From Bradyrhizobium altum (GTDB lineage Bacteria; Pseudomonadota; Alphaproteobacteria; Rhizobiales; Xanthobacteraceae), in assembly GCF_020889705.1 (NCBI RefSeq), contig NZ_JACMYP010000051.1, positions 1 to 39,111 on the forward strand: 39,111 nucleotides of DNA, in the 5' to 3' direction. The stretch's first letter is position 1, and the number at the start of each line of letters is the position of its first letter. The position numbers and the translations under genes were made by a program. Below the pieces are notes generated by a model. That model made no database searches, was not told the origin of the DNA, and worked only from the letters and a program-made list of their open reading frames with translations. Positions 7,689 through 15,619 of this stretch are shown here, piece after piece.

Positions 7689-8282
7689 TCAGCCGCCGAG
7701 CTGACCCTTCGTCGAGGGCACTTCGCCCTGGGCACGCGGATCGATCGCAACCGCGGTCCGGAGTGCCCTCGCCAAACCCTTGAAACAGGATTCGGAGATA
7801 TGATGGCTGTTCTCGCCATATAGGGTCTCGACGTGGAGAGTCACGCCGGCGTTCATCGCGAAGGCGTTGAACCATTCGCGCACCAGCTCGGTGTCGAACT
7901 CGCCGATCTTGTCGCGCGGGAACTCGACCTTGAACACGAGCACCGGGCGGCCGGAAATGTCGATCACGACGCGCGACAGCGTCTCGTCCATCGGCATGTG
8001 GATCGAGGCGTAGCGGGTGATGCCGGCCATGTTGCCGAGCGCCTGCTTCACGGCCTGCCCCAGCGCGATTCCGACGTCTTCGGTGGTGTGGTGGTAATCG
8101 ACATGGAGATCGCCATCCGCCTTCACCGTGATGTCGATGCGCGAATGCCGGGCCAGGAGGTCGAGCATATGATCGAAGAAGCCGATCCCGGTCGAAACCG
8201 TGGATACGCCTGCTCCGTCGAGGTTGACCGTCACCTCGATGTCGGTCTCCTTGGTCTTGCGCTTGATGGTTGCCGTGCGCAT
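7689..8282 (-). CDS. hisB: Imidazoleglycerol-phosphate dehydratase
   Basis: HisB (dehydratase only, not fused to histidinol phosphatase) converts imidazole glycerol phosphate to imidazole acetol phosphate. The 197-residue length fits monofunctional IGPD. Metal-binding motifs are clear: GFFDHMLDLLARHS, YHHTTEDVGIALG and, in the second half, ENSHHISESCFKGLARAL, each contributing His/Glu ligands to the Mn sites of the 24-mer. It starts at ATG 8282 and is the first gene of the minus-strand operon. It is divergent from hslV, from which a 182-bp gap separates it. The operon promoter should lie there, but I see no convincing -35/-10 pair. Confidence 0.98.
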   Translation of the reverse strand: MRTATIKRKTKETDIEVTVNLDGAGVSTVSTGIGFFDHMLDLLARHSRIDITVKADGDLHVDYHHTTEDVGIALGQAVKQALGNMAGITRYASIHMPMDETLSRVVIDISGRPVLVFKVEFPRDKIGEFDTELVREWFNAFAMNAGVTLHVETLYGENSHHISESCFKGLARALRTAVAIDPRAQGEVPSTKGQLGG

Positions 8283-8464
8283 GAAGATTAAGCTTTCCCG
8301 TGCCGAAAACGCCGGTCTTTTAACAGGCTGATGTCACCTTCGCTACTGCGGGATGACCCCGAAACGCCCTAACTTCGGGCCATGGTGACCCAAATTCCTT
8401 GCTAAATCGCCTGATTGTAACCCCCTGCCCGACCGCCTAAATCTGCCCGGAAGAGAGGTAACCT

Positions 8465-9022
8465 ATGCAAGCATCCCAAAATGAGCTGCCGGTCTGGCAT
8501 GGCACCACGATCTGCACGGTCCGCAAGGGCGGCAAGGTGGTGATCGGCGGCGACGGGCAGGTCTCGATCGGTCAGACCGTGATCAAGGCCAATGCCAAGA
8601 AGGTCCGCCGGATCGGCAAGGGCGACGTGATCGGCGGCTTTGCCGGCGCCACGGCCGACGCCTTCACCCTGTTCGAGCGGCTGGAGAGCAAGCTGGAGCA
8701 ATATCCGGGGCAGCTGACCCGGGCGGCCGTCGAGCTCGCCAAGGACTGGCGGACCGACCGTTATCTGCGCCGGCTGGAGGCCATGATGATCGTGGCCGAC
8801 AAGGACGTCTCCCTGGTGCTGACCGGTACCGGCGACGTGCTGGAGCCCGAATCCGGGGTCATGGCGATCGGCTCCGGCGGCAATTATGCCCTCGCCGCGG
8901 CCCGCGCGCTGGTCGATACCGACAAGGACGCCGAGACCATCGTGCGCCGCGCGCTGGATATCGCCGCCGATATCTGCGTCTACACCAACCGGAACGTGAC
9001 GATCGAGACGATCGGCGGCTGA
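8465..9022 (+). CDS. hslV: HslV protease subunit of HslVU (ClpQ)
   Basis: HslV forms the double-hexamer threonine peptidase core of the ATP-dependent HslVU protease. The 185-residue protein has a 13-residue propeptide; processing before Thr14 in HGTTICTVRKGGKVVIGGDGQ would expose the catalytic threonine. GFAGATADAFTLF and IGSGGNYALAAARAL are family signatures. The start is well supported: GAGAGGTAA lies 4-12 bases upstream of ATG 8465. In the family hslVU is heat-shock induced by sigma-32-type factors, but I could not find a convincing matching promoter in the 182-bp divergent gap with hisB. A GNAT gene starts two bases after the stop, ahead of hslU. Confidence 0.97.
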   Translation: MQASQNELPVWHGTTICTVRKGGKVVIGGDGQVSIGQTVIKANAKKVRRIGKGDVIGGFAGATADAFTLFERLESKLEQYPGQLTRAAVELAKDWRTDRYLRRLEAMMIVADKDVSLVLTGTGDVLEPESGVMAIGSGGNYALAAARALVDTDKDAETIVRRALDIAADICVYTNRNVTIETIGG

Positions 9023-9024
9023 GC

Positions 9025-9510
9025 ATGGCCGGCCCCTATCGCTTCCGCCCGATGACGACGGACGACCTGCCGCAGATCAAGCGGTGGCTGGCGCTGCCGC
9101 ATGTCAGGGAGTGGTGGGGCGATCCGGCCGAGCAATATGCGCTCGTGCGCGGCGACCTCGACGAGCCGGCGATGGACCAGTTCATCGTTGCCTCCGAGGG
9201 CAACGATTTCGGTTACATCCAGTGCTACGACCTGACGGCTTGGAATTCCGGCTTCGGCAAGCAGCCGGATGGCACCCGCGGCATCGATCTCTTCATCGGC
9301 GCGCCCGACATGGTGGCAGGCGGCCACGGCTCGGCGCTGATCCGCGCTTTTGTCGACGACCGGCTGGCGCAAGGCGCGCCACGCATCGTCACCGATCCCG
9401 ATCCGGCCAACGCGCGTGCGGTGCGCGCCTATAAGAAAGCGGGCTTTCGGGAGGCCGGAATGGTCGATACGCCTGATGGGCCTGCGCTGCTGATGATCCG
9501 CGACAAATGA
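9025..9510 (+). CDS. GNAT acetyltransferase, AAC(6')-like
   Basis: A 161-residue GNAT-fold N-acetyltransferase. The N-terminal YRFRPMTTDDLPQIKRWLALPHVREWWGD resembles aminoglycoside 6'-N-acetyltransferase/Acetyltransf_8 members. The acetyl-CoA loop is seen as GGHGSALIRAFVDD, followed by ARIVTDPDPANARAVRAYKKAGF, the typical beta5-alpha4 region. The substrate is not predictable, and antibiotic resistance should not be assumed from this similarity. It starts two bases after hslV, so it is probably co-transcribed with it, and it precedes hslU by 124 bp containing a palindromic repeat. Its position splits the usually adjacent hslV-hslU pair. Confidence 0.88.
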   Translation: MAGPYRFRPMTTDDLPQIKRWLALPHVREWWGDPAEQYALVRGDLDEPAMDQFIVASEGNDFGYIQCYDLTAWNSGFGKQPDGTRGIDLFIGAPDMVAGGHGSALIRAFVDDRLAQGAPRIVTDPDPANARAVRAYKKAGFREAGMVDTPDGPALLMIRDK

Positions 9511-9514
9511 CCTA

Positions 9515-9563
9515 GAGCATGATCCGGAAAAGTGCGAAGCGGTTTTCCGAAAGGATCATGCTC
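9515..9563. repeat. REP-like palindrome between the GNAT gene and hslU
   Basis: A 49-bp imperfect palindrome: GAGCATGATCCGGAAAAGTG, a short centre with GCGAAGCGG, then TTTTCCGAAAGGATCATGCTC. It is a close match to the reverse complement of the copy at 12267-12316. It begins four bases after the GNAT stop. It could act as a 3' RNA hairpin partly insulating hslU from hslV. Confidence 0.85.
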
Positions 9564-9634
9564 AAACAATGAGCTAACGTCGCAGGCGCACACCGGCGCT
9601 TGCCGAGACCATTCTTTCAACCTAGCTAGAGCCA

Positions 9635-10939
9635 ATGACCGACTTCTCCCCCCGCGAAATCGTTTCTGAACTTGACCGTTTCATCGTCGGCCAGGCCGAT
9701 GCCAAGCGCGCGGTGTCGATCGCGCTGCGCAACCGCTGGCGGCGGCTGCAGCTTGCCGGTTCCCTGCGCGAGGAGGTTCTGCCCAAGAACATCCTGATGA
9801 TCGGGCCGACCGGCGTCGGCAAGACCGAGATCGCGCGGCGGCTGGCCAAGCTTGCGGGCGCGCCGTTCCTCAAGGTCGAAGCCACCAAGTTCACCGAGGT
9901 CGGCTATGTCGGCCGCGACGTCGAGCAGATCGTCCGCGACCTCGTCGAGGTGGCGATTTCGCAGACCCGCGAGCGCAAGCGGAAGGACGTCCAGGCCCGT
10001 GCCCAGCTCGCCGCCGAGGAGCGCGTGCTGGATGCGCTGGTCGGCCCCGCATCGAGCCCGGCGACGCGGGAGTCGTTCCGCAAGAAGCTGCGCGCCGGCG
10101 AGCTCAACGACAAGGAAATCGAGATCGAGACGCAGTCGTCCGGCAGCGGCATGCCGATGTTCGAAATCCCCGGCATGCCCGGCGCCCAGATGGGCGCGAT
10201 CTCGCTCGGCGACATCTTCGGCAAGATGGGCGGACGCAGCAAGACGCGCCGCCTGACAGTCGAAGGCTCGCACGAGATCCTCGTCAATGAGGAATCCGAC
10301 AAGCTGCTCGATACCGACCAGCTGGTGCAGGAGGCGATCAACGCCGTCGAGAACAACGGCATCGTCTTCCTCGACGAGATCGACAAGATTTGCGTGCGCG
10401 AGAACCGCCAGGGCGGCGACGTCTCGCGCGAAGGCGTACAGCGCGATCTGCTGCCTCTGATCGAGGGCACCACGGTTTCGACCAAGCACGGCGCGGTCAA
10501 GACCGACCACATCCTGTTCATCGCCTCGGGCGCCTTCCATATCGCCAAGCCGTCGGACCTGCTGCCCGAGCTGCAGGGGCGCCTGCCGATCCGCGTCGAG
10601 TTGCAGGCGCTGTCCCGCGACGATATGCGGCGGATCCTGACCGAGCCGGAAGCGTCGCTGATCAAGCAATATGTCGCGCTGCTGAAGACCGAGGGCGTCA
10701 CGCTCGACGTCACCGACAGCGCGATCGACGCACTGGCCGACGTTGCCGTTGCGGTCAATTCCACGGTCGAGAATATCGGCGCGCGGCGGCTGCAGACCGT
10801 GATGGAGCGGGTGTTGGACGAGATCTCCTTCACCGCGCCCGATCGCCACGGCGAGACCATCCAGGTCGACGCCGATTACGTGACCAAGCATGTCGGCGAT
10901 CTCGCCAAGAACGCCGATCTGAGCCGGTTCATTTTGTAG
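9635..10939 (+). CDS. hslU: HslU ATPase subunit of HslVU (ClpY)
   Basis: HslU is the AAA+ unfoldase that feeds substrates to HslV. The 434-residue protein begins with the conserved TDFSPREIVSELDRFIVGQ. Walker A is GPTGVGKTE (residues 57-65) and Walker B is GIVFLDEIDKI; GYVGRDVEQIVRDL is the pore-loop region. The I-domain lies roughly at 110-240 with SSGSGMPMFEIPGMPGAQMG. Sensor motifs ELQGRLPIRVEL and NIGARRLQTVMERVL are intact, and the C-terminal tail LSRFIL is the type that docks into HslV. The start ATG 9635 has only a weak upstream purine tract. It is separated from hslV by a GNAT gene and a repeat. Confidence 0.98.
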   Translation: MTDFSPREIVSELDRFIVGQADAKRAVSIALRNRWRRLQLAGSLREEVLPKNILMIGPTGVGKTEIARRLAKLAGAPFLKVEATKFTEVGYVGRDVEQIVRDLVEVAISQTRERKRKDVQARAQLAAEERVLDALVGPASSPATRESFRKKLRAGELNDKEIEIETQSSGSGMPMFEIPGMPGAQMGAISLGDIFGKMGGRSKTRRLTVEGSHEILVNEESDKLLDTDQLVQEAINAVENNGIVFLDEIDKICVRENRQGGDVSREGVQRDLLPLIEGTTVSTKHGAVKTDHILFIASGAFHIAKPSDLLPELQGRLPIRVELQALSRDDMRRILTEPEASLIKQYVALLKTEGVTLDVTDSAIDALADVAVAVNSTVENIGARRLQTVMERVLDEISFTAPDRHGETIQVDADYVTKHVGDLAKNADLSRFIL

Positions 10940-10955
10940 GCAGCCCCGCTAAGAT

Positions 10956-11128
10956 CGTCGTCCCTGCTTTCGAAAGCAGGGACCCATCAACCACCGGCAC
11001 CCGTCGTTGAAGCAAGCTGCAGCACCAGTCCTCGTCAAACGCGGCCCTGTGGTTATGGGTCCCGGCTCGCGTGGAGTTTATCATCGGGCGGCGCTTCGCG
11101 CCGACCCGGTGGCTTGCCCGGGACGACA
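10956..11128. repeat. Composite palindromic repeat, copy B, with an inserted hairpin
   Basis: The left hairpin at 10960-10983 is a perfect 24-bp palindrome with core CCCTGCTTTCGAAAGCAGGG. The right side begins GGTTATGGGTCCCGG at 11051 and ends CCCGGGACGAC at 11126. Between these right-hand arms lies extra sequence with its own stem (GGCGGCGCTTCGCGCC), which copies A and C lack. The right edge runs into the start codon of the following membrane-protein gene. Confidence 0.75.
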
Positions 11129-12259
11129 ATGAGTTTGAACCTAGGATGGTGGCAAAACCCCTGGCGCTTGATGCTGGCCGTCAACGCGGCCGTGCTGGTC
11201 GGGGTGTTCCTGCACAAGATCGCGCTGCCGCCCTTCGTCCCGTACATCCATCTCCTGGTCGACTATCACTACGGCTTCACCAAGCGCGCGCTGATCGGCG
11301 CGATCGTGTCGCTGTTCACCGACAAGGTGCCGGTGTGGCTGGTGTTCGCGCTGGCCGGCGCGGTCTGGCTGGTGACGCTCGGGTTGTTCATCAGACTGTT
11401 TCAGCGGACATTCGGCTTCGACGATGCGCATTGGCCGCTGTTCATTTTCATCGCGGGATCGCCGTTCTTCCTGAAGAATTTCATGCACACGCTCGGCCAT
11501 TTCGACATCTATGGCTGTGCGCTGACGATCGTGCTGCTGCTGATCCCGGCGCGCTCGGTCGTCTATGTGCTGGTCGCGGCGCTGTTCTCGATCCTGCTGA
11601 TCCTGATCCATCACATCTTCGTCCTGATGTATGTGCCGACCATCGCGGCGATCGTGGTGCTGCGCTTCTATCTGATGCAACGCGTGATGCCGCAGAACAT
11701 CGCCATCGGCCTTATGGCGCTCGCGGCGGTCGGCATCCTGTTCCTGGTCGCGCAGTTCGCCGGCACGGTCGAGGTGCCCTACGACGCATTCATCCGTCAC
11801 CTGCAAAGCCGGATGGCCGATCCGTCGCGGACCGACCTGCTTCAGTTCGGCTACATCTGGTACCAGCCGCTGTCGAAGGAGTTCGCCGACACCTGGGCGC
11901 GGATGCCCTCGAACATCCTGGGCGTCCCGGTGTTTGCGCTGCTGATCTGGCTGCACGCGCCGCTGTGGCGCTATTTCGCGCGGCTGATCGGCGCGCTTGC
12001 GAATGAGCTGCATCGGCGGATCGTGTTCGCCGCGCTCATCATGATCAGCGCCGGCAATTTCGTGATGTTCGTGACCGTGTTCGACTATTCGCGCTGGATC
12101 TCGAACTGGGCGGTTTGCATGTTCTTGATGCTGCACGCCACCAGGATGCTGCCGGCGTCGAAGGACGTGCCGCTGATCCCGTCAGACGATCGCAAGACGA
12201 CGATCTTGGGCTGGATCGTCACGCTGATCCCCCGCGTCGGGATCGTCAGACCGTTTTAG
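11129..12259 (+). CDS. Polytopic inner-membrane protein of unknown function
   Basis: A 376-residue protein with about eight to nine hydrophobic helices, for example LMLAVNAAVLVGVF, VPVWLVFALAGAVWLVTLGLF, ALTIVLLLIPARSVVYVLVAALFSILLILI and NIAIGLMALAAVGILFLVAQF. A conserved-looking polar patch IHLLVDYHYGFTKRALIGAI and HHIFVLMYVP occur in loops. The pattern resembles EpsG/Wzy-like or glycosyltransferase-C-type membrane proteins, but I see no defining motif and assign no function. ATG 11129 has GGGA five bases upstream, and that GGGA belongs to the edge of the palindromic repeat; TTG 11114 is inside the repeat. It stands alone, between hslU and the convergent smr. Confidence 0.8.
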   Translation: MSLNLGWWQNPWRLMLAVNAAVLVGVFLHKIALPPFVPYIHLLVDYHYGFTKRALIGAIVSLFTDKVPVWLVFALAGAVWLVTLGLFIRLFQRTFGFDDAHWPLFIFIAGSPFFLKNFMHTLGHFDIYGCALTIVLLLIPARSVVYVLVAALFSILLILIHHIFVLMYVPTIAAIVVLRFYLMQRVMPQNIAIGLMALAAVGILFLVAQFAGTVEVPYDAFIRHLQSRMADPSRTDLLQFGYIWYQPLSKEFADTWARMPSNILGVPVFALLIWLHAPLWRYFARLIGALANELHRRIVFAALIMISAGNFVMFVTVFDYSRWISNWAVCMFLMLHATRMLPASKDVPLIPSDDRKTTILGWIVTLIPRVGIVRPF

Positions 12260-12266
12260 CTTTTTT

Positions 12267-12316
12267 GAGCATGATCTTTTCCGGAAAACCGCTTCACACT
12301 TTTCCGGATCATGCTC
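12267..12316. repeat. REP-like palindrome between the membrane-protein gene and smr
   Basis: A 50-bp palindrome: GAGCATGATCTTTTCCGG, then AAAACCGCTTCACAC, then TTTTCCGGATCATGCTC. It is preceded by a T-run (12261-12266). It fills the convergent junction, and its right end overlaps two bases of the smr stop codon (TGA at 12317-12315). It is the same family as 9515-9563 in opposite orientation. It could fold as a terminator-like hairpin in both transcripts. Confidence 0.88.
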
Positions 12317-12905
12317 AGCGCGCGCGCCGGACGCGCACATAGAGCGCGCCCTCGCCGCCATGGCCGATATGCGCCTCCTCGAAGCCGACGACCAGCGAAC
12401 GGAATTCCGGCAGACTGAGCCATTCCGGCACCTGTCGGCGCAGCACGCCGCGTTCGGAATCCGCCCCCCCGACCTTGCCCTTGCCGGTGATGACGAGCAC
12501 GAAGGTGAGCCCTTCGCTGTGTGCGCGTTGCAGAAAGGTGAACAGCACGCGGTGCGCGCGGATCTGCGTCATGCCGTGCAGATCGAGCCGCGCATCGATC
12601 TCCTGCCGCCCGCGCGACAGTTTTGCACGTTCGCGGCGGCCGATCGGCGCCAGCGGCGGCACATGCGGACGCGGCGCCGGCGCCGCCTTGACCGACGTCA
12701 CCGGTTTGACCGGAATGGGCTTGGCCGCGGCGTGATGCGTGGCCGGGTCAGAAGCGACGGCGTGGGCTTTCGGTGCGGCCGGCTTCTTGCGCAGCGGCTT
12801 GACTTGCTTGGCCACGCTCTCCCAGAGCGCACGCTCTTCCTCGCTCAGCGCGCGTTTGCGCCGCGACGGAGCGGACAGATCGGGGATCGGCACGGGTCGT
12901 TTCAT
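12315..12905 (-). CDS. Smr/MutS2-type endonuclease-domain protein
   Basis: A 196-residue protein with a disordered basic/Ala-Pro-rich N-terminal half and a C-terminal Smr domain. The domain shows LDLHGMTQIRAHRVLFTFL (residues 107 onward, the LDLHG signature) and VLVITGKGKVGG (the TGKG motif), ending GGEGALYVRVRRAR. Smr domains can nick DNA or cleave RNA; in small stand-alone alphaproteobacterial members the substrate is not established. ATG 12905 overlaps the mltA stop (ATGA), so it is translationally coupled to mltA in a timA-mltA-smr unit. Its stop codon lies at the edge of a REP-like repeat. Confidence 0.92.
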   Translation of the reverse strand: MKRPVPIPDLSAPSRRKRALSEEERALWESVAKQVKPLRKKPAAPKAHAVASDPATHHAAAKPIPVKPVTSVKAAPAPRPHVPPLAPIGRRERAKLSRGRQEIDARLDLHGMTQIRAHRVLFTFLQRAHSEGLTFVLVITGKGKVGGADSERGVLRRQVPEWLSLPEFRSLVVGFEEAHIGHGGEGALYVRVRRAR

Positions 12906-14518
12906 TGATCGCGGTGGTGGCGATAGCGCCGAGTGCGCCGCTTCTCCGGTTGCGAAATGTCGGGCCGGGCGACCGGCAGCGGCACCGGTTCTGCCATAGG
13001 CGCCGACTGTGCAACAGAGGTCATTGCAGCCGGTGCCGCGGGCGCGGCATCCTTCGCGGCCGGGCCTTTGGCGGCGCTTGCGCCGGCGTCTTTCGCCGCG
13101 CCCTTGGCGATGGTCGCCGTCGGCAGATCGGCAGGCTTCACCGCCGGCTTGTCTTTCTGCGGATCGGTCTGCGGAAACAGCTTTGCGATCCTGGCCGACG
13201 GCCGCTCGTCAGGGATCGGCAGCTTGTGGCCGCGTGCGACGGGATCGAGCCCCTTCGGCACCAGCATCACGAACTGCATATTATGCCGCAGCCGGCCCGA
13301 GACCTTCCCGGCATCCGCGCCGGCACCGAAATAGAGATCGGCGCGCGCGGGGCCGACGATCGCAGAGCCAGTATCCTGCGCGATCATCAGCCGATGGAAC
13401 GGCGTCTTCGACTGCTCGGATTCGATCGGCAGCTCGCCGGCAATGAAGAACGGCGTGCCGTAGACATGGAGCGCCTTGTCGACCGCGATCGACCGGCCTG
13501 GCGTCAGCGGCACGCCCTGCGCACCGACCGCCTCGTCCTTGTCGGACAGCGGAACCTCGCGGAAGAACACATAGGCGCGATTCTGCCGCCGCAACTCCTT
13601 GGCGCCGTCGGGATTCTGCTCCATCCACTCCCTGATCCTCTGCATCGACATCTGGTCCTTCGGGATGATGCCGCGGTCGATCAGGACGCGTCCGACCGGC
13701 GTATAGGGATAGCCATTATGCGCGTCGTAATTGATGCGCAGGGTGGTGCCGTCCTCGAACTTGATCCGCGCCGAGCCCTGGATCTGCGCGAACAACAGAT
13801 CGGTCTGGCTCTTCAGCCAGGCGATCTCCAGCCCACGGCCGGCGATCGCACCGTCCTCGATCTGGCCGCGGTCGTAATAGGGCACGAGCTTGCGCCGGCC
13901 GATCTTGCGATACACAGGACCGCTGTTGGGCAGGCCGACAGAAGCTTGCGTCTTGCCCCGCACGAACAGGTTGGACGGCCGGCGATAGATCGGAACATTG
14001 TAGACGTCGGTCTGGGTCCGCGAGCCATCGAGCACCGGCTCGTAATAGCCGGTGACGAAGCCGGCATCCTCGCCGAGCCGCGAGATGCGCAGCGGCACAA
14101 AATTCTGCTCGAAGAATTCCTTCGCTTTCGCGCCACTGCCGAGATCAAGTCCCTTGGCGATCCCGCAGGGATCGCGCAGCGAGCTGCCGAGGGCCTTCGA
14201 ATCCGCGGGCGCGCCCTGCTGGGCCGCGATCGGCTTGCAGCTGGTGCGAAACGCCTTGTAGGCCGCGAGATGATCGTCGTCGCTCCAGCCGGAGACATTG
14301 GCCCAGGCGAGCGGCTCGTACTGGCTGCCGCTGACCTGCAACGGCAATTCCAGATTGGGATAGGGGATCGGGTGGGACTGCTCGTGTCGCGGCGGAGCGT
14401 GCCGGCTCGACCTGTAGCGCGCAGCGATCGCCGCCGTGGAGCACACAACCGCGAGCGCACAGCACGCGATCGCGAGGCGTCCGTAGCTGAGATGTTTAGT
14501 GAGCGCTTCCAGTTCCAA
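12902..14518 (-). CDS. mltA: Membrane-bound lytic murein transglycosylase A
   Basis: MltA cleaves glycan strands of peptidoglycan to 1,6-anhydromuropeptides. The 538-residue product has an N-terminal hydrophobic anchor (LAIACCALAVVCSTAAIAA) without a clear lipobox, unlike E. coli MltA, which is a lipoprotein. The MltA domain follows (FVTGYYEPVLDGSRTQTDVYNVPIYRRP) and then the 3D domain (RLMIAQDTGSAIVGPARADLYFG with its three conserved Asp, then HNMQFVMLVPK). The last ~110 residues are a low-complexity Ala/Lys/Pro tail. The start is uncertain: TTG 14518 is the only start codon ahead of the anchor, and it overlaps the end of timA by 23 bases. It is coupled to smr downstream by ATGA. Confidence 0.93.
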   Translation of the reverse strand: MELEALTKHLSYGRLAIACCALAVVCSTAAIAARYRSSRHAPPRHEQSHPIPYPNLELPLQVSGSQYEPLAWANVSGWSDDDHLAAYKAFRTSCKPIAAQQGAPADSKALGSSLRDPCGIAKGLDLGSGAKAKEFFEQNFVPLRISRLGEDAGFVTGYYEPVLDGSRTQTDVYNVPIYRRPSNLFVRGKTQASVGLPNSGPVYRKIGRRKLVPYYDRGQIEDGAIAGRGLEIAWLKSQTDLLFAQIQGSARIKFEDGTTLRINYDAHNGYPYTPVGRVLIDRGIIPKDQMSMQRIREWMEQNPDGAKELRRQNRAYVFFREVPLSDKDEAVGAQGVPLTPGRSIAVDKALHVYGTPFFIAGELPIESEQSKTPFHRLMIAQDTGSAIVGPARADLYFGAGADAGKVSGRLRHNMQFVMLVPKGLDPVARGHKLPIPDERPSARIAKLFPQTDPQKDKPAVKPADLPTATIAKGAAKDAGASAAKGPAAKDAAPAAPAAMTSVAQSAPMAEPVPLPVARPDISQPEKRRTRRYRHHRDQ

Positions 14519-15200
14519 CCAGCTTCCAATTCGGATCGCGGGAAGTCGAGTCGCGGGCGAATGTCCAGATGTCGGTGATGTCGGCGACCTTGTCCGGGCT
14601 GCCGTCGACGATGGTTCCCGCCTTGTCGCGCGTGACCGAGATCATCTGCGACACGAAGCGGACGGTGAGCTGGGTCGAGCGGTCGCGCGTCTCCGCGCTG
14701 ACGATCTCGGCCTTGTCGATCGACACGAACCGCGTCTCGGTCTTCTGCTCGTGCTTCTCGCGATCCTTGATCGCGGCCTCGAAGCTTTCGTAGACCTCGG
14801 CCGACAACAGGTCGCGTAGCGCGCGGCGATCGCCATTGGCGAAGGCCAGCACGATCATTTCATAGGCCGAGCGGGCGCCTGAGAGGAAATGCCGCGGATC
14901 GAACGAGGAATCCTGGGCGACAACCGCGTCGAGACCCTGCGCCAGCGGCGTGCCGGGCTCGGCGATGCCCTTCCAGCGTTCCGTCGGCTCGACCGGTTCG
15001 GCCGGCGCGGCCGGGGCCGGCTGATCGATCACCGATCCCGGGATCGGCACGACGTTGTTATCCTGGCTGCGCTGCAGGACGTTGGGTGCTGCACGATCAT
15101 ACGGCGGCCGCTCGCTTCCCGTGCGCTGGCCGAGAACGCTGCGCAGGCGCAGAAAGATGAATACGGCCAGCGCCAGGAAGATGATGGTGTAGATATCCAC
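14496..15200 (-). CDS. timA: Tim44/TimA-family membrane-associated adaptor protein
   Basis: A 234-residue protein with a single N-terminal membrane helix (IYTIIFLALAVFIFLRL, residues 4-20), a charged Pro-rich linker, and a C-terminal Tim44-like/NTF2-fold domain. The domain has FLSGARSAYEMIVLAFANGDRRALRDLLSAEVYESF, then QMISVTRDKAGTIVDGSPDKVADITDIWTFARD and NWKLVGT. Mitochondrial Tim44 tethers Hsp70 to the import channel; the bacterial protein is thought to be an inner-membrane adaptor whose clients are poorly defined. It heads the minus-strand unit with mltA and smr and is divergent from secB, an arrangement common in alphaproteobacteria. An fxsA gene, which I expect near here in relatives, is absent from the gap. 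Confidence 0.92.
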   Translation of the reverse strand: MDIYTIIFLALAVFIFLRLRSVLGQRTGSERPPYDRAAPNVLQRSQDNNVVPIPGSVIDQPAPAAPAEPVEPTERWKGIAEPGTPLAQGLDAVVAQDSSFDPRHFLSGARSAYEMIVLAFANGDRRALRDLLSAEVYESFEAAIKDREKHEQKTETRFVSIDKAEIVSAETRDRSTQLTVRFVSQMISVTRDKAGTIVDGSPDKVADITDIWTFARDSTSRDPNWKLVGTGSAH

Positions 15201-15619
15201 GTCGAATTCGCTTTCTGGTCTCTGCCGGCAACGGGCCGGGCATCAAAGCGTTCCCGGTCGGGAACGGCAGAGATTACATCACCGATTGAGTCCGCAGCAT
15301 GTAGGCACGAAACTATGCCCGGCCAATGGCGCTTTTTGGCACGGGCAAGTGTAGCGCGTTTTGACCCCGGGGGGAAACCCGTTCCTTCCCGGAAATCGCG
15401 TATCTTCAATAATTTAGGAAGCCGTTAAGGGATTGGGCGGAGTTGCATTCACCATCCCGATGCCGGCGATTTGGCCGCAGGGACGCCAGCCCGCACGCGC
15501 TCGTCGTCCTTGTGGACCGAGCCGGGCCTATGATAGCCACTCGCCGGCATCGGCATTCCCAAACCTTAACGCGTGCCGTCGGACATCCAGTCCCGAGCGC
15601 CGCTCCAGGAGACATTTTC
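15201..15619. other. Divergent timA-secB intergenic region
   Basis: A 419-bp gap between divergent genes. I find no coding sequence with credible codon use; the plus-strand open frame reaching back to 15443 is an upstream extension of secB. The middle contains a C/G run (CCCCGGGGGG near 15365) and an AT-richer stretch near 15400-15430 (TCTTCAATAATTTAGG) that may hold a promoter. A good Shine-Dalgarno (AGGAG, 15607-15611) precedes secB. No repeat was recognised here. Confidence 0.5.

Noticed and set aside
8283..8464. Sigma-32-type heat-shock promoter ahead of hslV
   Set aside because: CTTGCT at 8398 is present, but no matching -10 occurs at the required spacing.
9025..9510. Aminoglycoside resistance gene
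   Set aside because: Only fold-level similarity to AAC(6') is visible, and the gene lies in a conserved housekeeping context.
12905..14578. 557-codon plus-strand frame opposite mltA
   Set aside because: Antisense shadow; composition is Arg/Ala/Gly-rich with no domain.
15443..15619. N-terminal extension of secB
   Set aside because: No family similarity; ATG 15620 has AGGAG and gives the normal SecB length.
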